Positions 1 to 11,560 of a DNA stretch of 64,000 nt are shown here, one piece after another. The notes below the pieces were generated by a model, which worked only from the letters and a program-made list of their open reading frames with translations, did not search any database and was not told where the DNA came from. The stretch spans positions 28,018,716-28,082,715 of the forward strand of contig NC_035176.2 of assembly GCF_001659605.2 (NCBI RefSeq), read 5' to 3'. Source of the DNA: Manihot esculenta. Taxonomy: Eukaryota > Streptophyta > Magnoliopsida > Malpighiales > Euphorbiaceae. How positions within the stretch are numbered: position 1 is the stretch's first letter; the number at the start of each line of letters is the position of its first letter. The position numbers and the translations under genes are program-made.

Positions 1-660
1 GAAAACATGGCAATTTTTCACAGAAGAAGCCCTTCCCCCAATTGCCTGCAACTAAACATAATTTATAGTGATGAAATCAAAACCAAAGAAAAACAACAGA
101 GTCCAGTGGGACAATAAGGGTGGGGGGGAAAGAGGGGATTTTAGCTTACAACTTTTAGCAATTAATGAACAATCATGAAGTTATCCCCACAATAGCTAAA
201 ACCTTCAATCACAATCATTATTACTAGTAAAAGTTGCATCGCAATCAACATAACAAAACAAAATCTTCTAAGTTAAACCATCAACTACTAAAAAGACCCC
301 ATCATGCAACAAATTAACAAGCAGCAAACCCTACACAAATTTTACTACCCAAACAAGGAAATTCAAGCAAACAACGCTGCAAAAGAAAACATTCTTTCCT
401 TCCAAAAGGGGCAAAAACACAAATCACAAAAACAAGACAAGACCAGAAACATACACTCAATCAAAACACTCTTAATTGGCAAAATTGAAAAAGAAAATTC
501 TAGGAGAGTAAATTACCAAATCAGAGAGAAGGAGGACGGTCGTTGATGCTGTGATTGAGCGGTAAGAGAGTGATAATGGAGGACAATACAGAAAAACTAG
601 TTGGCTTGGATCAGAAGTCAGATTAATGAACAAGCATTAGGTAAAAAACAGCCAGTTGTA
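1..660 (-). other. Possible 5' UTR exon and first intron of a gene off the left edge
   Basis: No coding sequence is recognisable. Read on the minus strand, about 516-640 is a pyrimidine-rich stretch typical of a plant 5' UTR, followed by TTTG|GTAATT, a plausible splice donor near 514-516. Further left the sequence is intron-like (AT-rich, T-tracts on the minus strand) to the window edge. The simplest reading is the untranslated first exon and first intron of a minus-strand gene whose body lies before position 1. This is inference from base composition and one donor-like site only. Confidence 0.25.
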
Positions 661-3600
661 GATTCAGATTCCATGCTTTCATCAGCCACCAAAACAGAGT
701 GGTATTTGGTTTCTTTCATTTTTTTCCCCTCAAAAGAAAACAACGGCAGAAACAGTAGACAGTAATAAAAATAGATAAACTGAAAAAGAAGTTTACGTGC
801 GTCTGTTACAGTTCAAATGGTCAAAGCCTGTCGCTTTTATTTTTCTTCATCTCTAGCTGTAAGGCTTCTTTCTCTCTTTTTCTTTCTTTCTTCTTCTTTT
901 GTGTTTTTTTTTGAAGTTGTTGGTAAAAATAGAAAAGTAGCCATTCGATTTTGGACAAGCTTGGGCGCCTCTCCGGTCTTCTCCCAATTTTATCATTACA
1001 CCACACTGTTGACTTTCTGCACTGCTCCACGCGCAGCCAGCCAGCGTCTTGCAACGAGTCATAGATAATTTACGATATAGTCTTTAAACTTTTATAAAGT
1101 CTATAATTTAATCCCTATAGATAATAAAGTCTATAACAACATATATAATTTACTATAATTTAGTATAAAATAAATTTTTATTTTTAAAGAAAAAATATTC
1201 TTAATTTTTAAAAGCTAAACATTAAATTTCAATAATGAATTTATTGTGCTTATTTAATTTAGCATATTTTAAAGTTGTTATCCCAATATTATAAATTTCA
1301 ATTTAAGATAAATTCAGCTCAAAAGTTAAAATTATTTGAGATAAAATTTTTAATTTATTGATTTAAATAACAATTAAGAAGTTCACTTCTTAATTTTATA
1401 CTAAATTTCTTGATATTAGTTTTCATTTAAAATTTTAAAAATTGAATTTCTTCACTTTTAACTTAAATTAAAGTTTTCAAAATAATTTAAATAAAAAGTT
1501 TCATCTTCAAAATCTTGCATAACTTGCCTGAAATTTGATGACGATTGTGTTTTTTACACACGAAGTGGATTCGATCTTGGATATGATTAAAGAAGATTAG
1601 ACTGACCCATACGCGGATTCACTAGAAGATAGTTTAGCCCGATGATGTGATGGGAAGTAGGAGAGTAGGCCCAACCACCTTGCAATCCTATCAGCATGCG
1701 TGTCGGAGAAAATTAAATAGCCATCTGACAAAGAGAAATATGCTGGTACATTCGTACGTACAAATCTGAGTGATAGAGATAGATGACAATGTAATAAACG
1801 GTGACTATGCATTACTAAAAAATAAAAAATAAAAAATAAAAAGAAAGAGGCGTGATTTTTTCAGACTAAATTAATTTTCATACTGTAAAACTCTATCTTC
1901 CTGATCTCAGAATATTAAATTTATTTAAACTATTTTTTTAAAATAAATCCTAAGCAAACAGATAGTTAAAGTTTACCTAATACATATCTATATCAATTTT
2001 GTGACTTATTAAATACTCATATTCACAAATTTACCACACTTATATATTTATCTACAAAATATTTTAATTAAACGTTTAATATTTTAACTACAATTAATTA
2101 AACTATTATATAAATAAATAAATATTATAAATGTAAGAAAAAAAAAATAACGTGAATTTTTATTGAGATTAAATTAAAAATGAGGAACAAATATGAAATA
2201 AGCTCAAAAGTTGAAGGACTAATAATATAATTTACTCAATTTTAATCTGTCGGTTTGAAGATGATGTCCCAACAACGCGCCAAGACTGAGCGTCAGCTGA
2301 GCTCGCAAAGTATTAACCAAATGAATGCAAGGAATAAAATAGGTGGGCCGAGGGCGGCGGGGGGAATGCTTGGCGGTAGTAAAGCGGTGGGAGTCATTTA
2401 GTTTGATAATGCGATTAAAGCCATCATTTCACACGCTCTTTTTTTTTTCTCTCTCCAAATGCTCACGAGTTTTAATTAGGGCACAGTGGTATTAAAAAGC
2501 TGTAGAGAGATTAGTGAAATTCACCGGTTAATTTTTTTAATTTTAAAAAAATATATTAAAATTTTTTAATGTTTTAAAAAATTTATTAATTAATTTTTTT
2601 ATTAATTTTATTATTAAATATTTTATTATTTAATTTTTATAATTTTAAAAAAATTATTAATTAATCACTTAAATTTTTAAAAAATTTACTAATTATTTTT
2701 CTTATATCATAAATATTTTAAATCTTTTTATAATATTTAATATCTAAATTAATAAAGAAATTAATTAGTAAATTTTTTAAAATATTAAATATATTTTTAA
2801 TGTATTATTTAAAATTAAAAATTTAATTAATGAATATTTACATATTATAAAAATTAAATAATATATTTTTTTTAATTTTATTGTTGCTGAAAATGGATTT
2901 TATTTCTCTTTATTTTTTTTATCAAAAATTGCCTTTTCTTTTGAAAAAGATACGAAAATACTCATCACTCAAACAATGCTGCCCTTTGTTGATCATGCAG
3001 GGCTACATCAAGACAATTAGGAGGGACATCTGCCACAATATATATTTTGAGGGTTTTTGCTTTTTCAAATTTAAAAAAAAAAAAAATTTCTCAAGTTAGG
3101 GTCCATTAAAATTTTTTTTTCAAACCAGAATGAAAAGTGATTTTACCACGTTTTATAAGTGCCGTAGAAAAATTTTTCAATTATAAACGTTATCACATTT
3201 TGCAAGTGTGGTAACACACTTCATTAATTTTAATTATTAATTTAATTTTTATTTATTTAATTATTATATTTTATTTTATTAATTTTATATAATTATTCAA
3301 TTATATATTAAATTTATATAAATATAATTATAAAAATTATATTAATATTATTATAAATATTAATTATTTTAATTTATTTACAATATAATATTATATCTTT
3401 TATATTCATCATTTTATATTCAAATATTATAATTGATTTATAAATATTTAATATAAATATTTATAAATCATAGAAATTATAAAAAATAAAATAAAAAATA
3501 CATCTAAATACTTAAAAATTGTGAAATGTAATAAAAATAAGATAATATATTTATAAATGATAAAATTAAAAAATAATGTTAAAAATGATGCAAATATTCT

Positions 3601-4059
3601 CTCGTGTCTTTTTATGTGGATATTGAGTATTATATGGCTGGCGGTCGCCAGTTGCACTTTCACCTTCAACAGCAGCATAATCAATATTTGTGAAAGCTAT
3701 GAGAACATTAAAATTAGGGATCATCACCTTGAATGTTGTATTGCAGTATATTGTGATAGTAAAAAGATATCATCAGATGCAACAGTAGAGTAGTGTTAGC
3801 CTAATGTGAACTATACAAAATGGCCAAAGAATGGTTGTACTCCTAAAATTTTCAGGTTCTAACACAATCTGATTGTATTTTCCAGTTACATTCACAATAA
3901 CATGTCATTTCTCATATTCTACCTTTAAGAAAAAGCACCAAAATACATAATAAACTGTCTTGGATACAATATTTTGTTGTGAATCATTTATCCACTTGCT
4001 TCTAATTTTGATTTGTCCGTCTACTTTACACCTTCACATCACACATATCTTAACACAAT
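661..4059. other. Intergenic, AT-rich, no gene recognised
   Basis: Mostly AT-rich DNA. Visible landmarks are a CT-rich stretch near 850-920, an A5-6T microsatellite at about 1816-1841, a small GC-rich island at about 2260-2400 containing a TGGGCC motif, and a strongly AT-rich stretch at about 2500-2880. An imperfect inverted repeat, GTTATCACA and TGTGGTAAC, lies near 3189-3216. The open frame at 3557-3793 resembles nothing I know. No tRNA or rRNA is seen. Confidence 0.5.
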
Positions 4060-4079
4060 TTCTCACATTCATAAACCTT

Positions 4080-4516
4080 GCACTTACACTCAAGTTTCAA
4101 ATGACCCTAATTGGGTTGCAGCCATGCATCAATGATCTTTTAGCTCTTGAAAAGAATGGAACTTGGAGATTTATTGATCTTCCAAAAGGCAAAAAGGCCA
4201 TTGGTTCTAAATGGACATACAAGGTTAAGACCAAGCCCAATGGGGAGGTTGACACATATAAAGCTCATTTAGTGACTATGGGGTATAATCAAGTGGAGGG
4301 ATTAGATTTTAAAAATCGTTTTTTTTTCATGTGGCCAAAATTGTTATAATTTGAATTTTTATTGTCTTAGCCGCTTCTAAAAACTGGCTTATCTTTCAAT
4401 TTGACATTAATAATGCTTTTTTACATGGTTTTTTAGAAGAATAAATGTATATGTAGCCTTTGCATGTTATTCCAAAGCTAGTCCAAGACAAGTTTGCTTA
4501 TTAAAACGATCACTTG
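4080..4516 (+). pseudogene. Copia reverse transcriptase, N-terminal fragment
   Basis: The open frame to 4349 carries the start of the RVT_2 reverse transcriptase: ALEKNGTW, LPKGKKAIGSKW and VKTKPNGEVD, all typical of Ty1/Copia polyproteins. After a frameshift near 4310-4350 the translation continues with remnants of the FDI(N)NAFLHG block at about 4400-4440 and ends at KRSL (4500-4515), where a solo LTR interrupts the gene. The expected next residues (YGLRQ) lie on the far side of the insertion at 6667. It is a broken relic without function. Confidence 0.8.
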
Positions 4517-5140
4517 TGTAACAGCCCGGAAACCGAACTGCCACCGGCACTAGGATCCAGATCGACTTAAGGTCGCCGGGACCCGTAGTAAGCCTGCTAG
4601 GAACTCTGTGTACCTGTGAAATCCCATACATGATCAAACATTTTCTGTAAAAATGAACATTTTTCTCATACCAAGGCTTCACCTGTGCACATACTGCCAC
4701 TGTACTACAAAACGCCAGCCAGAGCTCTCCTCTATGCTCAAGGCGGCTCAACTCATCTATGTTAAGCCTGGTTCTTTCATACATACAACACATATATGTA
4801 AACATAAACAGATCATGTGAAAAGAACAAGGGATTACAACTCTTCTAGTCAAGCACCATTCTATACTCTATACATAAACCTTATCTCTTTACATTTACAT
4901 GTCCACACTAGCTATTACAATACTCTGTACTTTTCCTGTACCCTGCTGAGTTCTCTCTGACCTCTGAACCTGCACAACTGGAGTTAGGGGAGAGGGATGA
5001 GCTACTATAGCCCAGTGAGTAGAATAGTAATAAAATAACAGGTGATAAAACATGCTCTCATGGAATGCAACACATAATCACATCACCTCGGCCGGACGGA
5101 TCAAAACTCCCTCTATCTCATCTGGGGTACCGGAGTACCA

Positions 5141-5208
5141 TGTGCCTGGTCCCCGTAGGGCTGTTCCAGGTCTTTGTGCCTGGTCCCCGTAGGGCTGTTC
5201 CAGGTCTT
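5141..5208. repeat. 34-bp tandem duplication inside the solo LTR
   Basis: Two adjacent, apparently identical 34-bp units begin at 5141 and 5175, each containing CCTGGTCCCCGTAGGGC and ending in CCAGGTCTT. The identity suggests a recent slippage or unequal-exchange event within this LTR family. Confidence 0.85.
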
Positions 5209-5609
5209 TCCTCTGAGGGCTAATGAATCCTCACGAAGTCCGTGCCGTCTCACATAAGCAATGTACAAGGAGCTATGCCAAGTACAAGGATAGATGCAAT
5301 GCCTCATATTCGTGTACACTAATGCACTCACCCTATAGCATATTCATGATGCATGAAGCATGATAAAATATTCAGTTCGCATATTAAAACATTAAGTTCA
5401 ATTCCACTCACCTTTAGTTATTTCTGAACGGACTCTGCAGGTTCTGACACTGGACTCACTGCTGACTTCCCTGATTCCTCTGGTCCGTACCTACACAGGT
5501 GGACTCAAATGAGGGACCAAACTCACTCCAGAACATCTCTAAGAAACTCCTCAAAACCCCTCTAAACAATCCTCAAACCATCACATAAAACATGCTAAAG
5601 AAAACTGGA

Positions 5610-6495
5610 CAGGCACTTTCGGCAGCAAGTTCGGCGGCCGAAACTCTTCTCCAGAGACGAAACTCATGCATGTTCGGCGGCACCTTCGGCGGCCGAAGGT
5701 CTCGTCCAGAGACGAAACTCACATACTTTCGGCGGCCGAACGCCCTCTTTCGGCGGCCGAAAGTCTCTGTCTAAACCGAAAGCCTAGCTTTCGGGGGCAA
5801 CCTTTGGCAGCCGAAACTGCCTCCACAAGGGGTTCGGCGGCCGAACCTTCCTTCGGCGGCCGAACCTGGTTTTGCCCGAAGGACAGAACCCTGCTCTGTT
5901 TCATGCCACCTTTGCCCAAAAACCTACAAACATGCATAGCAACTACTCCCAACGAGCATATACACATATATATGCACACAAGGGGTCTAAAACGACCCTA
6001 AAACCCCAAACAAACATAGCACATAACACGTAAACATGTTTGAACACCACAAATCACCAAAAACCTCACCTAAACCTAAACATGCATACTACCCATACAA
6101 ACTTCCTAAAACCTTTCAAAATCATCAAAGAAGCTCAGGATCTTCACTTACCTCTTACACAACTTGAGGATGAAGGCTCCTAACGTGGAGATATGAAGAA
6201 AAGCTCTTCCAAAGCTCCAAGCTTCAAAACTTGGTTCTTTTGCTCAAAACCTTCATAAGTCACCAAAACTCTTAAAACTCTTGAAAGATTTGATGAAAAT
6301 CATGGAAAACATGAAAGTCAACGTGGGAGAGGCTGAAACTCACCTCTGGCTGCAAGTGGAGGAGAAATAACCTCCTTCCACCGAACCTTGGCCCTTTTAT
6401 AGGTGACTGGCCAGACCACCTTCGGCAGCCGAACGTGAAGCCGCAACCATGCAATGTTCGGCGGCCGAAAGTGACCTTCGGCGGCCGAACCTTTG
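5610..6495. repeat. Cluster of TTCGGCGGCCGAA palindromes
   Basis: Eight copies of the 10-mer core CGGCGGCCGA, mostly within TTCGGCGGCCGAA, occur near 5632, 5686, 5730, 5751, 5838, 5855, 6456 and 6478. Variants such as TTCGGCAGCCGAA and TTTGGCAGCCGAA lie between them. The core is a near-perfect palindrome and very CpG-rich, in sharp contrast with the AT-rich surroundings. It is part of the solo LTR. Confidence 0.8.
6392..6403 (-). promoter_or_regulatory. LTR TATA box
   Basis: CCTATAAAAGGG on the minus strand, about 265 bp from the right end of the solo LTR, fits the expected position between U3 and R. It fixes the transcriptional orientation of the LTR as minus. Confidence 0.55.
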
Positions 6496-6666
6496 CATTT
6501 CTCCCTTGTTGCTTTTCTTTCAAAACTCAAGTCTTTTAACACTTCACAACATGAAAACAAGTGAAAATACCTTAGAAAACATATGTTACCCTTCTCGAGG
6601 GTTCCGACACCCAAGATTCCACCGGACTACAGGAATACCGATGCCGGACTCGAGCCGGGTATTACA

Positions 6667-7735
6667 TTGGTTTAAGGCAGGCTTCTTGGCAATGGAATTT
6701 GGAATTCACATCCTTCCTCCAATCCTTAGGCTTTGTTCAATCAGTATATGATAATTGCCTTTTCACGCGGAATGCCAATGGTACATTTATTGTTATGCTT
6801 ATCTATGTAGATGATGTGATCATAACTGGTAATTCTGTTTTTGTCATTGATCATATTAAATGTGCTTTATATTGCAAATTTACTATTAAAGATTTTGGAC
6901 ATTTAAAATATTTTCTTGATTTAGAAATCGCTAGATCTGCTTCTAGTACTCTTATCAGTAAAAAAAAATTTATCTTGGATGTTTTAGGTGATACCGTTAT
7001 GTTACATGCTAAGAATGCCTCCACTCCTCTTCCCAAAGGTTTGAATCTTGATTCTTTTACTCGTGATTTACTTTCTAAACCTGATAAATATAGGCGGCTA
7101 GTTGGCAGATTGCTATACATTAACATTACTAGGCCTAATATTAGCTTTGTGGTCCATTATCTCAGTCAGTTTATGTCAAGTCCTAGAAAGTCCCATTGAG
7201 ATGCCGCCTGCCATGTCTTAAGATATCTTAAGGCCTATCTAGCTAGGGAATTATATTTTTTTGCCACATCCAACTTGTCTAATCTTTAAGCTTATTGCGA
7301 TGCAGATTAGGCCACTTGTTCCTTTTTTAGGCAAATTTTTACTGGATTTTATACTTTTTTAGGAGATTCTCTTATTAGCCGGAAGACCAAGAAATAGAAG
7401 ACAGTCTTTAAATCCTCTACTGAGCTAAATATCGAAGCATGGGGGCTGTTATGTGCGACCTTTTATGAATTTCATATATATTAAAAGACTTACGAATTAA
7501 TGTGCAATTTCCTATTTCTTTGCAGTGTGATAACCAAGTAGCTATTCATAAAGCTAACAACTCCATTTTTCATGAAAAAATTAAACATCTTGACATTGAT
7601 TGTCATCTGGTCACAGAACAGCTCCAAAAAAGTTTTATGCTCCTATTCACGTATCATCAGCTTCTCAACTTGCGGATATCATCACCAAGCCGTTGGTCAC
7701 TCCACAACACGAATTTTTTATTTTCAAGTTGCATC
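6667..7735 (+). pseudogene. Copia reverse transcriptase/RNase H, C-terminal fragment
   Basis: This continues the interrupted Copia polyprotein with SWQWN, FVQS.YDNCLF, the catalytic LIYVDDVIITG box (about 6790-6825), IKDFGHLKYFLDLEIA and VGRLLYI(N)ITRPNISF. The frame is open to 7197, then broken. Beyond it RNase H remnants can be read (SRKTKK at about 7378-7395, QCDNQVAIHKA and HEKIKHLDIDCHLV at about 7523-7610, LADIITK at 7670-7690). Several stops and frameshifts make it a pseudogene. Confidence 0.8.
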
Positions 7736-7770
7736 TAGTTGTTTTGTTCCATGAATCAACTTGAAGGAGA

Positions 7771-8014
7771 TGTTAGTATATAATATTCTAGTGTATTAAA
7801 GAAGGTTCTAGTGTATTTCAGTATGTAGTATTCCAGTGTATTAAAGAAAGTTTTAGTATATTTCTGATTAGTAGTTTTTAGATTCTAAATATCCTATAAA
7901 TAAGTACTTGTATATACTGTATAGCTACTTTTTCTCACAATACTATATACAATACAATTCAAACATTTTCAAGAAAGGCTATTCTCTTTATTTTTTCTAA
8001 AATTTTCCTTCACA
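7771..8014 (+). repeat. 3' LTR of the Copia relic
   Basis: It begins TGTTAGTATA directly after the polypurine-like TTGAAGGAGA and ends near TTCCTTCACA. It contains direct repeats of TCTAGTGTATT and a TATA-like CCTATAAATAAG near 7900. The matching 5' LTR was not found upstream, so the right boundary is approximate. Confidence 0.6.
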
Positions 8015-9919
8015 TTTATTCTAGCATTTTACTAATTGCACGCTGTTGTTTTTTTCCTTTTTTTCTTTTTTAAAGAAAAACATAGTTGTCAAGTTCATAG
8101 TGTTCTACCTATTTGTAATTTTTATTGCATATATATATATTTTTTCAAGACCACTTTTTTTGGAAAATAATTATTTAGTTTCGTAAATTTAAAGAAATTT
8201 ATTAATTGATTTCTGCATTTTCAAAATCACATTAAATCGTTGTTCACTTTTTAAGTAATTAACTAAACGGTCCCTCCATCAAATTTAAACCTCATTTGCC
8301 CTTAGTTAAGGCAATCATAAGAGAGAGAAATTTCTTTTCGGCTATAAACACTTTTGGTCTTTTATTTTCTCTTATATTAAACTCGTCCCTTCTATCTCGT
8401 CCGTCTCTTCTTCATTGTAAGGGTTTCTACTCTCTTTGATTAATCTCCATTTTTTTCAATTTTTGAAAATATCATATTTTTTTGATAGTATAACGAGTGG
8501 GTGTGGTGTAAAAAATACCGTAAATTGCTGTTTGTAAAAATAGAAAGAGTTGAAGGCTTGTTGGGTTAATTGAAAACAATTATTGTAATTCTTATTATAG
8601 CCTTGGTGTTTAGTAGGACGAAGATGAAGTAAATTTAGTGGTAGTTAGAAATGTAAAATATTATGGTTGAAATTGTAATGAAATTGTGTTTGTTGAAAAA
8701 GCCTCTTTGTGTACTTTTTTGGATTTTTTTTAAAAAAATTTTATAATTAATTATTATTATTTGGTGGGAAGGATTTGTGCAACAGAAGATGGACAATAAA
8801 CTTTAAAAAACAAAAATAATGCAACAACAATAATAACCGAAAAATCAGAGGCGGGGGATGGGTTGTTAAGAGCCGTCTTAGAGACTAGCAAGCAAACAAT
8901 ATGGAATTTCGTATAGCAGCGGGATAAGCAGAAGCACCTCAGAATCAGATGCATGAAGGTCCAGGTGAAGGACAACTCCAGCGCCCCAACGATTGAACCA
9001 TTATTCACGTCCCTGCAAGATTGTGAGAATCCACAAAAATAAGCACCATGAAAAAAAAGCAATGGATATTTCAATCTCCGACGTCGTTCCACTCCACCTC
9101 CACAGTCACTGCAGTGTTTTCTCAATTCCGCATTTCTCATCTTATTTATCTGTATCCCATTCATCGTGTATTCAAAATATAAATATTTATATATTTTAAA
9201 TTTTAAATATAATTTTATTATTAATTATAATATTTTGCATTTACATGTGGGCAACTTAAAAAGATAATATTAATATATTTGTAAAATATAAAAAATTATA
9301 ATGTATTGCATTTAAAATGTGTATAATTGGAAAGTTAATGAAAAAATATTTTTTTTAATTTATATAAAAAATAAAACAAATAAAATTTTAGAACATGGAG
9401 AGTAATAAAAAAGAGTGCTTTGACATATTTGGTCTCATGAAAATATCTATTTTGAGTGAAAAAGTTCAAAATGATAGAATTAAATTGTTAAAAATATTAA
9501 TTAAAATGATTAAAATGGTATAAAAGGTGAAATTTCAAGAATTAAATTGTTATAATTTAATAATAAATTTTAATAGAATTATAATTTTGTTAATAAAATG
9601 AAATTTTAGGAATTAAATTATTTATTATTAAGATAATAAAAATTTAACTATGAATTTATTATATTTCAGAAATTATATCATAACTTATTAATGAGTTTTA
9701 ATTTACAAATTAAACAGAACATAGATAATTTTATCCAATAAAGGGCTCATTTATTAAAAGAAGAAGAGAACATTTCAAAAAAAAAAAAAGAAAACTGCCA
9801 AATTAGCATCTAAAGTGATGAGATGAAATTGAACATAAAAATATGCTGCAAAATTATGAATTTAATAAAACAAGCAACAACTGCAGTGACCTCAGTGCAG
9901 GTAAGCCATCCGCATTCTT

Positions 9920-10010
9920 ACATCATGATCTTCATAATTTTTTTTTTCAATCAGAATTGAACGTAAAATCTGAGATCTCTCATATTTATTCAGATACACT
10001 TATTATAAGA
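9920..10010 (-). repeat. tRNA-derived SINE-like relic, copy 1
   Basis: On the minus strand it reads TAAGTGTATCTGAATAAATA, then TGAGAGATCTCAG, a decayed B-box-like stretch and an A-rich tail. The same order of motifs occurs at 11470-11560 (+) and 48045-48135 (-), defining a dispersed family. Confidence 0.4.
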
Positions 10011-11469
10011 TTAAATTTATAAATTCTAATCAATTGATTTATATATTATTAAAATTAAATACTTAATATTTTTTAATTCATATTTAAATTAAAAAAATCA
10101 ATCCGTCTTATTATATGAATTCAAATATTTTTATCATCGTTAGCCAAAATTACAATTTTTATTAACATTTTAATTCTTCGCTATTATTTTAGAATACATT
10201 TAAGTTTAATTAATAAATTTAATAAATATTAAATATTTTAATCCTTCAATTATCATTATATAATATACTTTAATTCATGATAATATCAACAAAGCAATTT
10301 AAATTATCAAATTCAATTAATTTTATAACTCTTGTCCTCTAGTTGTGATAATTTAAATTGATGGAATAAAGATATTTTGAGAATTTTTTTTTCATATATT
10401 TGACTATCCATGGACCTAACATTTTAAATAGATAATAAGATTAATTTTTAAATGAATAAAAAATATAAAACTTTAAGTATTTAATTTTAAAAATATAAAA
10501 TTAATTTATTAATTATATTAAAATTCAATATTAAAGTGAAATTTATCTGAAAAATGAATTAATGGTTTGTCAATTTTTAAATAAGCATATTTCAAAGGCT
10601 TTTCGAGTGCCCTTGAATGGATTAATTAATACAAAATACAAAGCATGATGAAAATAAATAAATAAATAATCCCATTTTAATAGTTTAAGATATCACACAA
10701 AAGTCAAAAGATGCTTCTCACCCAATTGAATTGATGCTTGTTTTGACATTTGAGTTTGAGGACAAAAATGATTTTTTTTGAAAAAAAAACATTATTTACA
10801 ATATTATATAAATAAATAATTTAAAATAATTATTTAATTATTAATACTGCATTAATTTTTTTAAAATTAAGATGCGCAAAATAAATAAAGTACCAAATAG
10901 TTTAATGGGTAAATTTTTTTTAAAATTCATTCAAAATAAATAGTAAGTTGTCATTATAAAATATGATTACGTAGTAAAAATTTAATAAACTAATACATGA
11001 TTTCATCTGTATAAAGGAAAATTTGGACGACTATAATACCTAAAATTAAAATAAAAAATTTTAACCGCTTCAAGACAAGTCGGTTTTAGATCGGACAGAT
11101 TCATCCTCTTAACTTTAACGCGAGGTTCCGTGAAGAAATTATCGTTAATCGCTATAATTCAACAAATCTCCCAACGCCTGCGATCATGAAATTTTCGACT
11201 AATTAGCCATGAAAATTTTTTATCAAGAAATTAGCTATATATTACCGAATTATCAGAAAATATTATATTTTATCTCTATTTTCTTACAATATAAAAAGGA
11301 AATGAGTACATAAATAAAGAGATAATATTCTCTCACACCAATACTCTGCATTTTAAAGATATACTCATCATTCTCTTCAATTTAACGGTCATATATATCT
11401 AAATATACTCACTCTTCTCTCTAATTTAACTGTAATAGATACCCATCACCTCACATTTTTAAGTTATTT

Positions 11470-11560
11470 TCATGCACTCAGTGGTAAGTGTATCTAAGTA
11501 AATATGAGAGATCTCAAGTTCTACTCTTTCAATTTTCAATTTTCATTTAAAAAAACAGCA
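11470..11560 (+). repeat. tRNA-derived SINE-like relic, copy 2
   Basis: ACTCAGTGGTAAGTG resembles a decayed tRNA A box (AGTGG), and about 35 nt later CAAGTTCTACTC resembles a decayed B box (GGTTCGAATCC). A TTCAATTTTCA stretch and an A-tract follow. An RNA polymerase III-derived SINE is the best reading; it is not a functional tRNA. Confidence 0.4.

Larger units (their letters stand above)
4517..6666 (-). repeat. Solo LTR of a Gypsy-type retrotransposon (2150 bp)
   Basis: The block starts TGTAACAGCC and ends GTATTACA on +, giving TG...CA termini. Read on minus it starts TGTAATACCC, a form I associate with Euphorbiaceae Gypsy LTRs. On the minus strand CCTATAAAAGGG (revcomp of 6392-6403) is a good core promoter TATA box, which supports the minus orientation with U3 on the right. 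No gag or pol is present and the surrounding Copia frame resumes directly, so this is a solo LTR or an internally deleted copy. The flanks read ACTTG on the left and TTGGT on the right; no clean 5-bp target duplication survives. It contains eight GC-rich palindromes and a 34-bp tandem duplication. Confidence 0.7.
4060..8014 (+). mobile_element. Copia (Ty1) retrotransposon relic, split by a solo LTR
   Basis: Reverse transcriptase coding sequence starts near 4080 (LEKNGTW and KARLV-like positions at about 4140-4290), stops at 4516, and resumes at 6667 with the next RT block, including the catalytic YVDD at about 6805. RNase H fragments follow to about 7735. A purine-rich tract at 7761-7770 is followed by a 3' LTR at 7771-8014 that starts TGTTAG and has a TATA-like box near 7900. 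Gag, protease, integrase and the 5' LTR are not found, so the left end is truncated. Frameshifts and stops break the frame at about 4350, 4440 and 7200, so the element is dead. Confidence 0.8.

Noticed and set aside
817..1068. Coding gene from overlapping 69-83-codon frames
   Set aside because: Frames arise from CT/TTC-rich low-complexity sequence; no domain or conserved pattern.
5592..6751. Open frames of 60-111 codons within the solo LTR
   Set aside because: They come from the CpG-rich palindromes, which lack stops in several frames; the block is an LTR with a promoter, not a gene.
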